DNA of 64,000 nt from Zonotrichia leucophrys gambelii (taxonomy: Eukaryota; Chordata; Aves; Passeriformes; Passerellidae), in the NCBI RefSeq assembly GCF_028769735.1, contig NC_088172.1, forward strand, positions 56,637,075-56,701,074, in the 5' to 3' direction. The translations under genes were made by a program, and so were the position numbers. Every line of letters begins with the position of its first letter. Position 1 is the first letter of the stretch. A model generated the notes under the pieces. The model saw nothing but the letters and a program-made list of their open reading frames with translations. It made no database searches and was not told where the DNA came from. Positions 12,201 through 22,580 of the stretch are shown in pieces.

Positions 12201-15200
12201 AAATGTTTTAAAATAAGGGTGGACAAATATGGAAAGGTACAGGTAAACAACTTTCTCACCTCTCCTGATCAGCTTCATCTTTACATTTGGATTCACTTAA
12301 AGCAATTGCAGAGGACATTTATTTAGGTGAAATGAAAACCTTTGATTTTCTAGATTCTAGATTCTAGATTCCCACTTGGAAACAAGTGTTAGAATAAGGC
12401 AAACTCCTGGAGAATTCCTGTTGCTGCTTTTATATCCCCTGGCATCCTGGAACTTTTTTTTATATTACTACCAAGCCTATAGTTTGAGGTCTTACAGGCT
12501 GACTGTCATGGGACATTTCTGCATCCAAGTGTCAAGGAAATGGGACTTTTTACTTTTTGTAAATAGATAAGCCTGCCCTAAGGACTATACCTGACAAAAC
12601 TTGTTCTCTGACTAGAAAATGGAAGTCACTGAATGCTGTCTAAGTGCTAAAGGTAAAAGAGAGCAGCATTAGAAATACCTTAGATGAACAGTGTTGTGAT
12701 CTGAAGATACAGATGAATGTATATACCAGTGCAGCCTTAATGAGCAGCTAGAGGCTTGGAAAACCAAGAGTTTGCACTGAGACAGTTTGAAGTAATAGGT
12801 CTCTACAGAACTGCAAGGAGATTGTTTTAATAAATGTATGGAAGAGAAAAAAATCTTCTACTCTTTGGCCCAAAGACAGATATAAGTCTGCACATTAATC
12901 AGGAAAATGGTGGTGGCTTTTGCTTACAAAAGCAACTATAGTTATGTATACAGGAGGATGAACACTATTGCTCTAATAATAGCAAAATATGCTACAAAAA
13001 TACCCTAAGGTCTGCTTACAGAAGTAACAGCTCAAGGACTATTCATTTGAACAGGTTTATTTTATTTCCCATTTTCTCTGCCTCATTTTGTTATCTCAAG
13101 AACTAGAATTGCATTCCCGGAAAAGGAGATTAAAGGGTTTTGAAAAGTCCTGAAAAACCACAGAGTCACTTTTTCTCTTCCCTATTACGCTCTTGTGGCT
13201 GCATGCAATGGGAAGCTCCTTCCCAGCAGTGGCAGCTCAGGGTTGCTCCCCCCAGAGCATGGCAGGAATAGCTGAGGCTTGAGTCATAACTTTGAACTTG
13301 GGACTCTTCCTCTGGGCCCACAGGCTTCGTTTTGCAAGCAAGCAATTTAGCAATGTGGGCACCTTCATGATATTTATTAGATTAGAGGTCATTATCAGAA
13401 AGATCTGAAACTGTGTTCTTAGGATACTGAAATTTGCCTGTTTATTAATTTCAAAAGCTGGTGCAATTAATACCAAGTCAGATGTGTGACCTCACAGTAG
13501 ATGTTTGCTTTTGACTTTCTGGAGAATCAAAAGGGATGGTCAAATGACACTGGAGCCATTGTGATCATCCAGTCCAATTCTTCAGAATAAAGTCATACTT
13601 CAGTTTGTTAAGCTGTGTTTGCAGTACATTCTGTGTGTCTTTTTCTAAAATGCCTGGTTTGCCTTTTAAAAATCCACTCAGCTACAAGAAGATTCTTGTA
13701 AAGTATTAAGAATATTTTTTAAATTTTCAGTGTTAAATTTTCTGTGATATTCAAATGCAGTTGCAATTTTAAAAATGTGTGTCTCTTCTAGGCCAAGCTT
13801 TTCTAGTTTTAGCTTCCAGTCCCTGAATATTTCCATGCCTGCCATAAATGGCAAAGCCATTTTTGCTAGAGAAAAAACACACTTGTAAAGATGGAATTTG
13901 AGACTGCACTAGGTGGGGACACTTGTAAAAAAATTGATTTCCCACAGCCAACCACATCACACTTTGAATGCTAAAAAAGATAACTTTTTAAAAATAACTG
14001 TGTTGGTTACTTTGGGAGGGTATGCATTTGCTGATTCTTAGTGCATGTTGTTCCTTTCTTATTTTCTTTCTCAGGAGAGTTGTATTGTTCTTTGCCCAAC
14101 CCTAGGAATGTCCATTTTGAATCTGTAAATATGAAGAATGTCCTTCACTGGTCAGCACCAGAAGGCACAGGTGATGGAGTACTCTACAAGGTGAAATATG
14201 CAGTGTAAGTTGGCTTGTTTATTTATCTCCCACTGGCTTTTATTTTAGCATTTTAAATAATGATTTAAAAAGAAAACCCAGCTTCATGGAAAGTATTGCT
14301 GATATAAAGAAAGAACTAAAGTGTTAGCTAGACTTAAGCAGTGTATTTTTTAATTTCTGCTTCTGGCACTGTTAACTTCACACTAAGTTAAACAGTGTGT
14401 GAGATATTCTTCCTACAAAAGAAGTATAGGAAGCAACATTCTAAGACTAAGGAAGCTTTCAGAGGCATTCCTCCTAAAATGAGAGAGAAGGACGAAGAAT
14501 AACTGCTGTGGACTAGTATCTGTCTGCATACATCCTCTGTACACACTTAAATGGATATGGAGATGTATGATTCAATCGATATTAACAATACCCAATGTGT
14601 CATTGCTCTTTCCTGACAGACCCACTCTTCCAGATTTATTCTGGTCCAGCAAGCCTCTCTAGGAGAAAATCCACTGGTGTTCCTAGCATTGTACAAAACC
14701 AAGTATTGTGGTTGGAATCAGGCCCTTATATTGTCAAGGTCGGCACCTTAGTATCAAGGGTATCAAGGAATTTGCATGAGAACCAGACTCCATTCCCTTT
14801 ATTCCCACTGAAAGAGCACTGTGTCATTCTGAAGGCCAGTGACAGAAGTTTGGCTTCTAAATATATGTAGCACCATTGTCACAGATTATGTAATGCTCCC
14901 AATCTTTAACATTTACACTTCCCTCAATCTAGGAACATTTTCGGAACACTAAAAGGAATGTCGGTCTCTAGACGTTTCCTGTAACTTAAGAGTGCTCAGC
15001 AGTTACAGAGTGAACAATAATTATTGTCATGGTTTAGGAATGGTGTTCTCCAATTTAGAAGTTTGTAGGGGGATAGAATATAAGAAAATAAAGATAGTGT
15101 AGAAAGTAATCTTACCCCTTAGGAGTTGCAGCTGGGCCAATTATCAGAGATTAGGAACAGGCCTGACTTTAACAGGCCACAGCTGTAACCAGTGAGAAGA

Positions 15201-18200
15201 AGAGTGCTATAAAAGAGTGGGGTGGCTGGTTGAGAGTGGAATGGGAATCAGTTGGCTGCTTTGTGAAGAAGAAGAGTCAGTGTTCTGAGGAGCTACCCAC
15301 AAGAAATACCAAGAAGATATGAAACTTCTGTGTTAGGAGACAACAGTATGGAACCCCTGCAATAAGATGACAACAGAAGTTCTCCTGAAAAAAAACCATG
15401 GTGCCATATGCTTCCCATCCACCTCCAGCTGGAAGCACAAAAGGCAAAGATCACATGTGGAGATAAGAACCCTTTACTGGAAACAGCAATGGGATAAGAC
15501 AATGAGCAGTGACAGCAGCAATATTGATAAAAATGTACAAAAGAGAGAGTGCAGAGCTTGACCCGTGCCACCTAAACAGTTCCCTCTGGTCAGGACCAGT
15601 TTTACCAACACTGCTCCATCCACCACGCTCCCTGCGCGGGGAAGGAACATCTTTCTTCTTGGAAGGGAGAGAGAGTCCTTCTCCTGTGCCCCTAGCATTA
15701 ACAAAAGATGGCATCCAATAGCATTAGGATTTTGGCTATGCCCACAGAGCTCCAGGCTCCACTCCCTCATGGTTACTGCAAGAAATCAACCAAGACTTGT
15801 ACAGGAGGTAAAATGTTCAGAGACAACTGGCTGCACTGGCTCCGAGGGGCCAGCTGGTCCATGAGCAGTCTGTCACCAGAGGTATGGCCATCTCCATCTT
15901 TCACTGAGCACAAAAACACTCAGGTGCCTCTGCCTATCCAGGAGAGTAAGGCCTTGAGATAGGAAAATGCTGGTGAGCGATCTGGCAGAAGCTGCCACAT
16001 GCCCTTACTAACTAGCAGCCAAAGGGGGAATTCTTAATGTGAATTTAAGGAGCAGGAATGTCTGAGCAAATCCAAACAGGAATTTTCCAAGGAAATCTTG
16101 GTTTGTTCTACCAGTGTATAAGAGCTGGTCAGTACCAAGGCATTGTTGGTAACAGATACATGGCCTTTTTTCAACTAGAAGGGTTTTGAAATTCATTGTG
16201 TTCCAGTTGTGTCTTTCTGTTAAACTAGAAAATGAAGGGTCAGGCAGGAATGAGTAGTCTCCTGTCATTCATCTTGGAGACCCTGATCATCATCTGTGTC
16301 CATACTGAGGATGTGTCACTGACCATTCTGACTGGACTCTTTGTTTCCATATAAATAATTATCCATATAATTATTGTGTGTTTAGAATTTATGCTAAATC
16401 TGTGGAGACTGATGTTGAGAGATATCTGGTCTGCACAGGCAAACTTGGACTTAGGTTGGTGTCACTAACATCCCAGTTAGTTTCATCTGGCTTCTTCTGG
16501 ATAAGGCCTATTCTAATTTATTTTTCATTAAAATCTTGTGGAAGTCTTGCTCTTCATCTCAGCTGAAGCTGGGATTCCTTGAAATTTCAGATTTCTGCTA
16601 AATACAGAAACTGTTTTATCAGCCATATTAAAACAGAGAAAATTATATTATGGGGTGACTAATATATTTGAAATAGCCTTTGTACAGCTTCTTTCTCTTT
16701 CTTTTCAATATAGGTACGGTGTTGGTAAATGGATTAGAAAGACAGAATGCAGGAATATAAACAGAACATGGTGTGACCTCTCCCATGAGACCTCTGACTA
16801 CGAAGAGCAATACTATGCAAGTGTTAAGGCATTCCTAAATGGGGCATGCTCTGACTGGATGGAGACCACACGATTCAACCCTCTAACAGACAGTAAGGAG
16901 AGCTAAGCACACAGCCAGGTGTTCAATGGCCTTGATTAACAATGTGTGCTCACACTGCATGGGCCTTCAGAGTGTATAATATTTTTATTTTAGCATGAAG
17001 TTACATTTTTTTTTCAGTTGTTTCACATTTATTCTTATATTCTGCTTTTGACAGAAGCAATTGAAATAATAAAATCAGAATTTGGATATATATAGAGTCT
17101 GGTATATACTGAATTCTTTTTAATGGTATGGTAAAGCCTTACTCAAGGCAAATAAAATCTATGGCACATTCGCAGTATAAATGACTCTGATTTTGAAAAG
17201 GCTTTATCAAACCAATCAGCAAGCATATTCTAGAGCCCAATATTTCTTATCTGTGCCAGATAATCTAAGGACATACTGGTAATTCAGCCTATTTTAGCAA
17301 ATTGAGTTTCAAGGTTGTTTATCCTGTAAAGTCACAGGAATTCCTTGGCAAAATTCCAAGTCAGCTTTCACTTTCTTACTGTAAAAATCCTCTTAGTTAT
17401 CTAAACAAATATTTTTCTACTAATATAAATAAAATTTTCAATGCTCTACTTAGACTCCCCCAGTCATTGCAAAAATGTAATACGATTGATTTGATGAAAC
17501 TGGTCAAACCAGTGTTCCCCTGCTGAATTTGACTGCTTTTTGTACATGTTCATTTTTCCAGCTAAAATAGATCCACCCATGGTAAGTGTATCTTCTACTG
17601 ACAGATCTATCTCAATCGTTTTGACTGCTCCTGAGAAATGGAAGAGAAGCCCAGAGGAAGAATCCATATCTCTGCTTCAGGTGTACCCTGGCCTACAGTA
17701 CAATGTGTCTGTCCTCAACAAAAAAACAAAGAAGCGGGTAAGCTTTGACAAGGCTGTGGAACTGCTGCATTTAAATCTGTGTTCTGTGCTTCTTGAAATG
17801 CCAAGATTAGCAAACCTGTAGCAGACAAATGTAGTTTGGTTGGTTGTGTTTGTTTGTTTGGCTGGTTTGTTGGCATTATTTTCACAAAGGTGCAGGAAAT
17901 ATAGCAATAACTTTACTTTGGACTCCAAGGTCTACATAAATTCTGTTACCCTAAGGCTCCTGGCTTTTCCTGAACATCCCAGTTTGAAATATTTTGTGGA
18001 ACCATACCGTTTGCCTGTCATGGGTGTGTGTGTGAGAATGGGGCTGGAGTGATGCAACATCACCACAGGAATGTGAGCCAGTAGTGGCCGATGGTCATAA
18101 TGCATATGAAGCATGAAATTGTTCAGTAGTGGTACAAGAATCTTTGATGGGAAGAGAAAATAATCAGAGAGGATGTGACTTAACAAGTAACTTTGATGTT

Positions 18201-21200
18201 GATTGCATTTGGAGGAAAAGGATGCAGCTGGCAGCTCTTAGAGTATCAACTTTTCTAGAAAATGTGCGTGCTCATGACCTTTCTGTAGCTCAGGAGTTAA
18301 AGGGAGGAAAAATATTTTTAATGTCTTCCAGTGGTTCTTCTCCATCAGCAACAACACCTTGGTTGTGCCGTGGTTAGAACCTGGAACAGCTTATTGTGTC
18401 AGTGCACAGATACATGTCCCCACACCAGTTCTGGACAGTGCCTTTTCCAAAGAACATTGCATTACTACACTGAAAGGTATGTATGAGGTGGCAAATTAAA
18501 AAAAAAAAAAAAGAAGATGCAAGTTAGAAAAACTATGGTGATTGAATTTGTGTGGCTTTTAGGTATCCATTTTGAGAGTGATAATTAGCATAGTTTTTCC
18601 CTTCTCTGTGCACTTGTACCAATGAAAACTTTGCCTCTACTAAAGCATATCTGGGACTGACTGGAAGGTACATCACTACCTCTGTAGAAAATTACCTGCA
18701 TTCTTTGAGTTTTAGTGCATGGAGAATATTTTTTCTCCTTGAATGCTGTTTGGGGGTAGCAGATCTGGGTCATTCTGAAGTTATCAACAGGAGAACTTAA
18801 AGGAGATGTTATTACTTCTTTATATAATTTAATTTATCATTTAGACAATAATAATAATTATAATTGTCCTGTAACTCAAATATATTTTTTTTTAATTTCC
18901 TGCAAATTCCTTGTTTATCTAAAACATTTGCATTCTGTATCCAAAATGCAATGGGGTGAATGCTCACATTACTGTCCACATACCTTAACAAGTTGTTTGT
19001 TACAATGAAAACTTTTGTTTTATTAACAGATAAAACAGAAGATGAGACTATAACAATCACATTTGGATATATTATGCCTACCATGCTGGCTCTCCTTTTT
19101 ACTTCTGTGGCATGCTATTGGGTGCACAAGTATATTCACATCCACAAACAAAAACATCCAACAAACCTGGTGAGTGTCTTTTGTTGCAGGAGGTCACTGC
19201 CAACCTTGGCACTCCAGCAGAGCTGTGTGTTTTCCAGGGGTCCAAGCAGGCTTGGAGGAACCTGTGGGTAGCTCCAAATAAAAGCTGTAGTTGCCACTGA
19301 GATCAAGAGAAGAAAGCCACATCAAGGGTTATTAAATGCAAGAAAAACAGAGTAATAACTCAAGTTTGCAATGAGCAGAACAGAGCCATTGGTTTTGGAA
19401 GAGTCATTGCCTTAAGCAGTGACTTAAGGCACTAGGTCTGTCAGGGTGTCAGAACTCTGTAAATTTATCTAAGATGAAGCACTGTGTAAAGTCAGTTGGA
19501 CAAAAGTTTTTAATTTGTTGAATTCAGAAACAAGAAGGGAAGACAATTAAGCAGTACAGAAACAGCATGATGTTTTCTTGAGCCATTACTGGGTATTACC
19601 AGATTTTTACATTTAATTGTGATTGTGAAGGATTTAACATATGTGCATCATACAGAAAATTTAACCTGAATTTCTAGAATACTTTGAAATACTGTACCAT
19701 CTCCTAACACCCAAAAATGTATAAACACATTCTGTTATTTAGACAGCCCAAATACACTTTTTGCAAAAAAAAAAGTTCTCAAATTTCTTAGTGCTGCAAA
19801 ATTTGTTGATTTTTAGAAAGAATACTTAAAAGTCTATGAAATGTTACTGGTTTCCAGCTCATGAGTTCAACAGAACTTTCTCACAGGTATCTTTAAGCAA
19901 GTTGCTCAAGCATAAACATGCAATTATAATAATGAATGCAGACTTCAATGTTAATCCAATCTGTGTGACACCGTGGGATGGGAGATACAAGGGACTTGGT
20001 TTCAACATGCTGATCTTGCTGAGGAAGATTAGACAAATGCAGAGGTGACAGGAGAAATCTTCACAGAGGGACTGTGAGTTCAGAAGGATTGGAGCAGGCA
20101 CTGCTGCAGTGTGTTCAGATGTGCACAGAAATACCTCCTCCGCTTGAGGGGACACTGGTTGGATTACAGAACTGTGGAATGACAGAGTGGTTTGGGTTTG
20201 TAGGGGCCTTCAAAGGTACCTAGTTCAACCACTCTGACATGGGCAAGGACATCTGCCCCTAGATCAGGTTGCTTAAAGCTCCATCCAACCTGCCTTTGAG
20301 CACTTGCCCTTATGGGGCATCCACAGCTTCTTGGGAAGCATATTCCAGTGCCTCACCACACTCACAGTAAAGAATTTATTCTTTATATTCAGTCTAAATG
20401 AACCTCTTTCATTTTAAAACTATTGTCCCTTGTCACTACAGGCCCTTGTAAAAAGTCTGTTTCTGTCTTGTTCTTTATGTTTTGTTCCTGGGATGCAGGT
20501 CATGGTATGGGGAGATAGCTTGGTCTCTTGGGGAGCTAACAGGACAGAGCTCTTTAAAGTCCAAGAGCATGAAGGGCTACTTAGTGAAAAATTCCCACTC
20601 AGTAGCAGAATAAAATCCTAATTCCAGGAGGTTTTTTTCTCTAATAAAAATGTAATTTGAATGTTGGAATTCATTTTATGTTCATTGCACTTTTTAATGA
20701 CCATCATGGAGCTTCACTTTGATTTCTCCACCTCTGGATTCAGTCAATGTTAAGGTAACAAATGAATATAGACCTGGTATTTTAATGATGCTCTCTGGCT
20801 TTCCCAACATACAGACTGTTCCACATGGGCACCCTGTGTGGCCGGGGGGACATGGAATAAACTGTTTGTTTGGTCCAGCATTTTTGACCTGTGCAACCTT
20901 TCAGACTACTTGGTACTTTAATTAGTGGTCTTAGTCTTCCATTCAAGCTTGAAAGCACTGAAATGCACCTTCTGGTTGTTTTTCGTATTCACTCTACCAA
21001 CGCCCACACAATGTTGATTTCTATCAAAAATTTTACTTGTTTCAGAAAGATCCCTACGGTTTAATTTGATGATTTTGCACAGATTCATAAAAGCAGCCTG
21101 TGGTAGACTACACAGTGCAGGCTCTGTACACTGTGCTTCAGCCTGATGTGTAGCTCCCTCTCTGAAAGAAAACCTGGTATTATTTTATTCTCTGTAAGTT

Positions 21201-22580
21201 ATACATGAACATGTCACCTGAAACTGCTTGTGGGAACTGCTTGTGACTACATTTTCTCTTCACTGGTTACAAGGAGTGGAATGGATTCAGTAATCCTTGG
21301 TCCAAGAACAAAGACTGATGTTTTCTCTGAAAACATCATGTTTTCTCTGAACCAGCATGAGAGTTTATGCTGGTTTGGAAACAAAACCTGTATTTGACAG
21401 AATTGTTCCAACCATTATTTTGACATCAGGAAGAGGAGGAAAGATATTAAATCTGATTATAACATAATTTTACATTAAATAGAATTTAAAAAGGAGAACA
21501 TATTGACGTCTTAAATGTTTGTATGACGAACTTTCTTCTTCCCTAATTGAAATAACCTCTTAATAAGAGGTCTAACCTAGCATTGTATTTTAAAAATATA
21601 AGGTAGTATAACCATCAAGATGGTTTTTTTATTAAATTTCACTCAATATATTTCTTACTTTGCAGGTGTGGCAGTACACTGACAAATGCAAGGAATGGGT
21701 TTTCATACCAAGTGAAAAAATGGTGCTCAACCTTATCACTGTTGATAGGGATGACTGTGAGGAATCCAGACATCTGTCAGAAAGGAAAAGTCCCCATTAT
21801 AACACTGCTTACAATGACACTGAAGGGAGGGATTTGCCTTCTGAGCAGGTGCTGAAAGCAAAATATTTGCTTGATTTTTCATGTGAAGAGATTTCACTCA
21901 AAGAGGATACTTTAGTGGAAGGGAACCAAGCTGGAAACTGGGCATCTCATGGCCGGTCTGGAACACAGAATACTTGGAGAGATAAAAATGCAGAGGTTGT
22001 GGAGTATGAGCATGATGTAAGGACTGAAGACTTCAGTCCTGGTCAGAAACTAGAAGAGATGTTTTCTGCCCCTGGGGGGCTGCAGGGTGAGCCACAGGTT
22101 GCTTTGGGGGACTTGGTTGATATGGGAACAGGACAGCCCTATTCCCCCCAGCTAGAGATACAGGTGGCACACCTTTGTTTGGGACAGAAAACAGAGGAAC
22201 TTGATTTGAAGGTGGTTGATGCAGCAGATGAATTGCCAAGTGAGACCCATATCGAATTCATGGACCTGGGTACTGAAAAGTCTGGGCAGCCATCCTATCA
22301 TCAGCTGGAAGAAACCACACAGGGCCTCACAGAGAAAGAAGGTATGCAGACCATATTGGTTGATTGGGATCCTGACAGTGGAAGACTGTATATTCCTACT
22401 TTATCCAGTGTTGAAAATCAGATGTGTGAAGGACTATTCAAGTATGATGATCCCAACAAAGATGGAATTTTGCTCAGACTCTATGACAAAGGGCTATCTG
22501 GTGAATCACCTGAGGACCAAGAAATGTATCTCCTGCAGTTCAAGGAACAGTGGGGACTTCATGTAGAAATGGAAGACTGA
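3210..22580 (+). CDS. IL20RA: Interleukin-20 receptor subunit alpha (7 coding exons)
   Basis: Joined coding exons: 3210-3273, 14075-14204, 16714-16892, 17562-17737, 18332-18476, 19030-19169 and 21666-22580, 1749 nt, 582 residues (human is 553). All six introns are GT-AG with phases 1, 2, 1, 0, 1, 0, the class II cytokine receptor pattern. The protein has a signal peptide (1 to about 20), two fibronectin III domains (about 22-125 and 126-231), one membrane helix (about 239-263) and a long acidic cytoplasmic tail. Matches to human IL20RA include MKNVL, CRNINRT, TSDYE, LTAPEKWKR, YNVSVLN, KHPTNL, YDVRT-like EHDVRT, LVDWDP and a C-terminal EEWGL-like block. The family member pairs with IL20RB to bind IL-19, IL-20 and IL-24, or with IL10RB to bind IL-26, and signals through JAK1/STAT3 at the plasma membrane. 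Neighbouring SLC35D3 and PEX7 confirm orthology rather than IL22RA1 or IFNGR1. Confidence 0.97.
3274..3425 (+). repeat. 50-bp tandem repeat, three copies, starting at the exon 1 donor
   Basis: GTGGGTGCCCGGGAC recurs at 3274, 3324 and 3374, exactly 50 bp apart. Each is followed by CATCCCTGCCCGG, a TGGCAGCGGGAGC-type block and a GGGA end. The first unit begins with the exon 1 splice donor, and the third repeats the full CAGGTGGGT donor context. The repeat has no coding role; open frames through it are products of the repeat and CpG richness. Confidence 0.9.
5430..5570 (-). mobile_element. Possible ancient CR1-like LINE fragment
   Basis: The order of words CCAAGCTTCATCTTAAAT, a CTTTTATGGGAGG block, then GTTAGA.AAACCTTGAAAT resembles the 3' region of old amniote CR1 elements in reverse orientation. 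It is strongly diverged and could be a chance resemblance. Confidence 0.3.
6994..7011 (+). repeat. (TG)n microsatellite
   Basis: A short uninterrupted TG run of about nine units in intron 1. Confidence 0.85.
9278..9303 (+). repeat. (CTC)n trinucleotide repeat
   Basis: About eight CTC/CCT units in intron 1. Confidence 0.9.
12347..12371 (+). repeat. TTCTAGA 7-bp tandem repeat
   Basis: Slightly more than three perfect copies of TTCTAGA in intron 1. Confidence 0.85.
13540..13910 (-). mobile_element. Ancient CR1 LINE 3' fragment
   Basis: Read on the + strand, the order GATCATCCAGTCCAA at the left, then TCTAGTTTTAGCTTCCAG, then a TTTTGCTAGA block and a TTGAGACTGCACT-like block matches the reverse complement of old amniote CR1 elements, so the LINE lies on the - strand. 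It is heavily diverged and ends about 160 bp before exon 2. Confidence 0.55.
14075..14204 (+). CDS. IL20RA: IL20RA coding exon 2 (first FNIII domain, N-terminal half)
   Basis: Acceptor TTTCTTTCTCAG and donor GTAAGT; starts in phase 1 and ends in phase 2. Encodes residues 22-65, including LPNPRNVHFES, MKNVLHWSAPEG and VKYAV. These align with the first beta strands of the ligand-binding D1 domain of IL20RA. One cysteine (LYC) is present. Confidence 0.95.
14205..15063 (+). other. IL20RA: IL20RA intron 2, proximal part
   Basis: Unique AT-rich intron sequence between exon 2 and the solo LTR. The last six bases (15058-15063, GAAGTT) are the left target-site duplication of the LTR. No other element recognised. 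Confidence 0.6.
15064..15375 (+). mobile_element. Solo LTR, copy 2 of family A, in IL20RA intron 2
   Basis: About 312 bp, TGTAGGGGGATAG to GATGACAACA, flanked by the perfect 6-bp duplication GAAGTT at 15058-15063 and 15376-15381. A TATAAAAG box is at 15208-15215. It is the same family as 316-623 and 47878-48184. No internal retroviral region remains. It is in the sense orientation of IL20RA, so the box could in principle drive a transcript lacking the signal-peptide exon. Confidence 0.85.
15382..16713 (+). other. IL20RA: IL20RA intron 2, distal part, with possible old repeat
   Basis: Intron sequence to the exon 3 acceptor. The block 15440-15880 is richer in GC than its surroundings, includes a short CpG cluster near 15625-15645 and has the texture of an old LTR on the - strand. 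No ends or target-site duplication could be found, so it is left unclassified. Confidence 0.35.
16714..16892 (+). CDS. IL20RA: IL20RA coding exon 3 (rest of first FNIII domain)
   Basis: Acceptor CAATATAG and donor GTAAGG; starts in phase 2 and ends in phase 1. Encodes residues 65-125 with ECRNINRTWCDLS, ETSDYEEQYYASVKA and ACSDW, the block most similar to human IL20RA. It carries three of the four D1 cysteines and an N-glycosylation sequon (NRT). Confidence 0.97.
16893..17561 (+). other. IL20RA: IL20RA intron 3
   Basis: Unique AT-rich sequence of 669 bp ending in the polypyrimidine tract and CAG acceptor. Nothing else recognised. Confidence 0.75.
17562..17737 (+). CDS. IL20RA: IL20RA coding exon 4 (second FNIII domain, N-terminal half)
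   Basis: Acceptor TTTTTCCAG and donor GTAAGC; starts in phase 1 and ends in phase 0. Encodes residues 125-183: TKIDPPMVSVS, RSISIVLTAPEKWKR and LQYNVSVLNKKTKKR. The IVLTAPEKWKR and YNVSVLN blocks are diagnostic of IL20RA, and NVS is a glycosylation sequon. Confidence 0.97.
17738..18331 (+). other. IL20RA: IL20RA intron 4
   Basis: Unique intron sequence of 594 bp. Nothing else recognised. Confidence 0.75.
18332..18476 (+). CDS. IL20RA: IL20RA coding exon 5 (end of second FNIII domain)
   Basis: Acceptor GTCTTCCAG and donor GTATGT; starts in phase 0 and ends in phase 1. Encodes residues 184-232: WFFSISNNTLVVPWLEPGT, AYCVSAQIH and EHCITTLK. The two cysteines (YC and HC) form the expected C-terminal disulfide loop of D2. 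The exon is not visible as a long open frame because it is short and has stops close on both sides. Confidence 0.93.
18477..19029 (+). other. IL20RA: IL20RA intron 5
   Basis: AT-rich intron of 553 bp with a short A run near 18498. Nothing else recognised. Confidence 0.75.
19030..19169 (+). CDS. IL20RA: IL20RA coding exon 6 (transmembrane segment)
   Basis: Acceptor TTATTAACAG and donor GTGAGT; starts in phase 1 and ends in phase 0. Encodes residues 232-278: an acidic stalk (DKTEDE), one membrane helix of about 24 residues and the basic, histidine-rich stop-transfer stretch HKYIHIHKQKHPTNL. The KYIH and KHPxNL elements match the membrane-proximal region of human IL20RA, where JAK1 is expected to dock. 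Confidence 0.95.
19170..20160 (+). other. IL20RA: IL20RA intron 6, proximal part
   Basis: Unique intron sequence between exon 6 and the CR1 element. No additional exon recognised. Confidence 0.6.
20164..20510 (-). mobile_element. CR1 LINE 3' end in IL20RA intron 6
   Basis: On the + strand it reads AATGACAGAGTGGTTTGGGTT, then CTAGTTCAACC, ATGGGCAAGGACATCTGCCCC, GGTTGCTTAAAGCTCCATCCAACCTG, GGGGCATCCACAGCTTCT, CAGTGCCTCACCACACTCACAGTAAAGAATTT and CCTTGTCACTACAGGCCCTTGTAAAAAGTC. This is the avian CR1 3' region in reverse complement, so the LINE lies on the - strand. It is 5'-truncated, as most CR1 copies are, and non-coding. Confidence 0.9.
20511..21665 (+). other. IL20RA: IL20RA intron 6, distal part
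   Basis: Unique intron sequence to the exon 7 acceptor (TTACTTTGCAG). A short imperfect duplication of ATGTTTTCTCTGAA lies near 21320-21350. Nothing else recognised. Confidence 0.6.
21666..22580 (+). CDS. IL20RA: IL20RA coding exon 7 (cytoplasmic tail)
   Basis: Acceptor TTACTTTGCAG, phase 0, with TGA at 22578-22580. Encodes residues 279-582. It begins VWQYTDKCKEWVFIPSEKM, then runs through an acidic, Ser/Thr-rich region. Conserved islands are VVEYEHDVRTED, ILVDWDPDSGRLYIP and the C-terminal EQWGLHVEMED. Two YxxQ motifs, Y437-S-P-Q and Y566-L-L-Q, are the known type of STAT3 SH2 docking site and have counterparts in human IL20RA. The tail is slightly longer than in human. Confidence 0.96.
   Translation: MWQYTDKCKEWVFIPSEKMVLNLITVDRDDCEESRHLSERKSPHYNTAYNDTEGRDLPSEQVLKAKYLLDFSCEEISLKEDTLVEGNQAGNWASHGRSGTQNTWRDKNAEVVEYEHDVRTEDFSPGQKLEEMFSAPGGLQGEPQVALGDLVDMGTGQPYSPQLEIQVAHLCLGQKTEELDLKVVDAADELPSETHIEFMDLGTEKSGQPSYHQLEETTQGLTEKEGMQTILVDWDPDSGRLYIPTLSSVENQMCEGLFKYDDPNKDGILLRLYDKGLSGESPEDQEMYLLQFKEQWGLHVEMED

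Larger units (their letters stand above)
3426..13530. other. IL20RA: IL20RA intron 1, main part
   Basis: About 10 kb of mostly unique, AT-rich intron. Noted inside are a possible degenerate CR1 near 5430-5570, a (TG)n run at 6994-7011, a (CTC)n run at 9278-9303 and a 7-bp repeat at 12347-12371. No extra exon with good splice context and homology was recognised, and none is needed because exons 1 and 2 join in frame. Confidence 0.6.
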
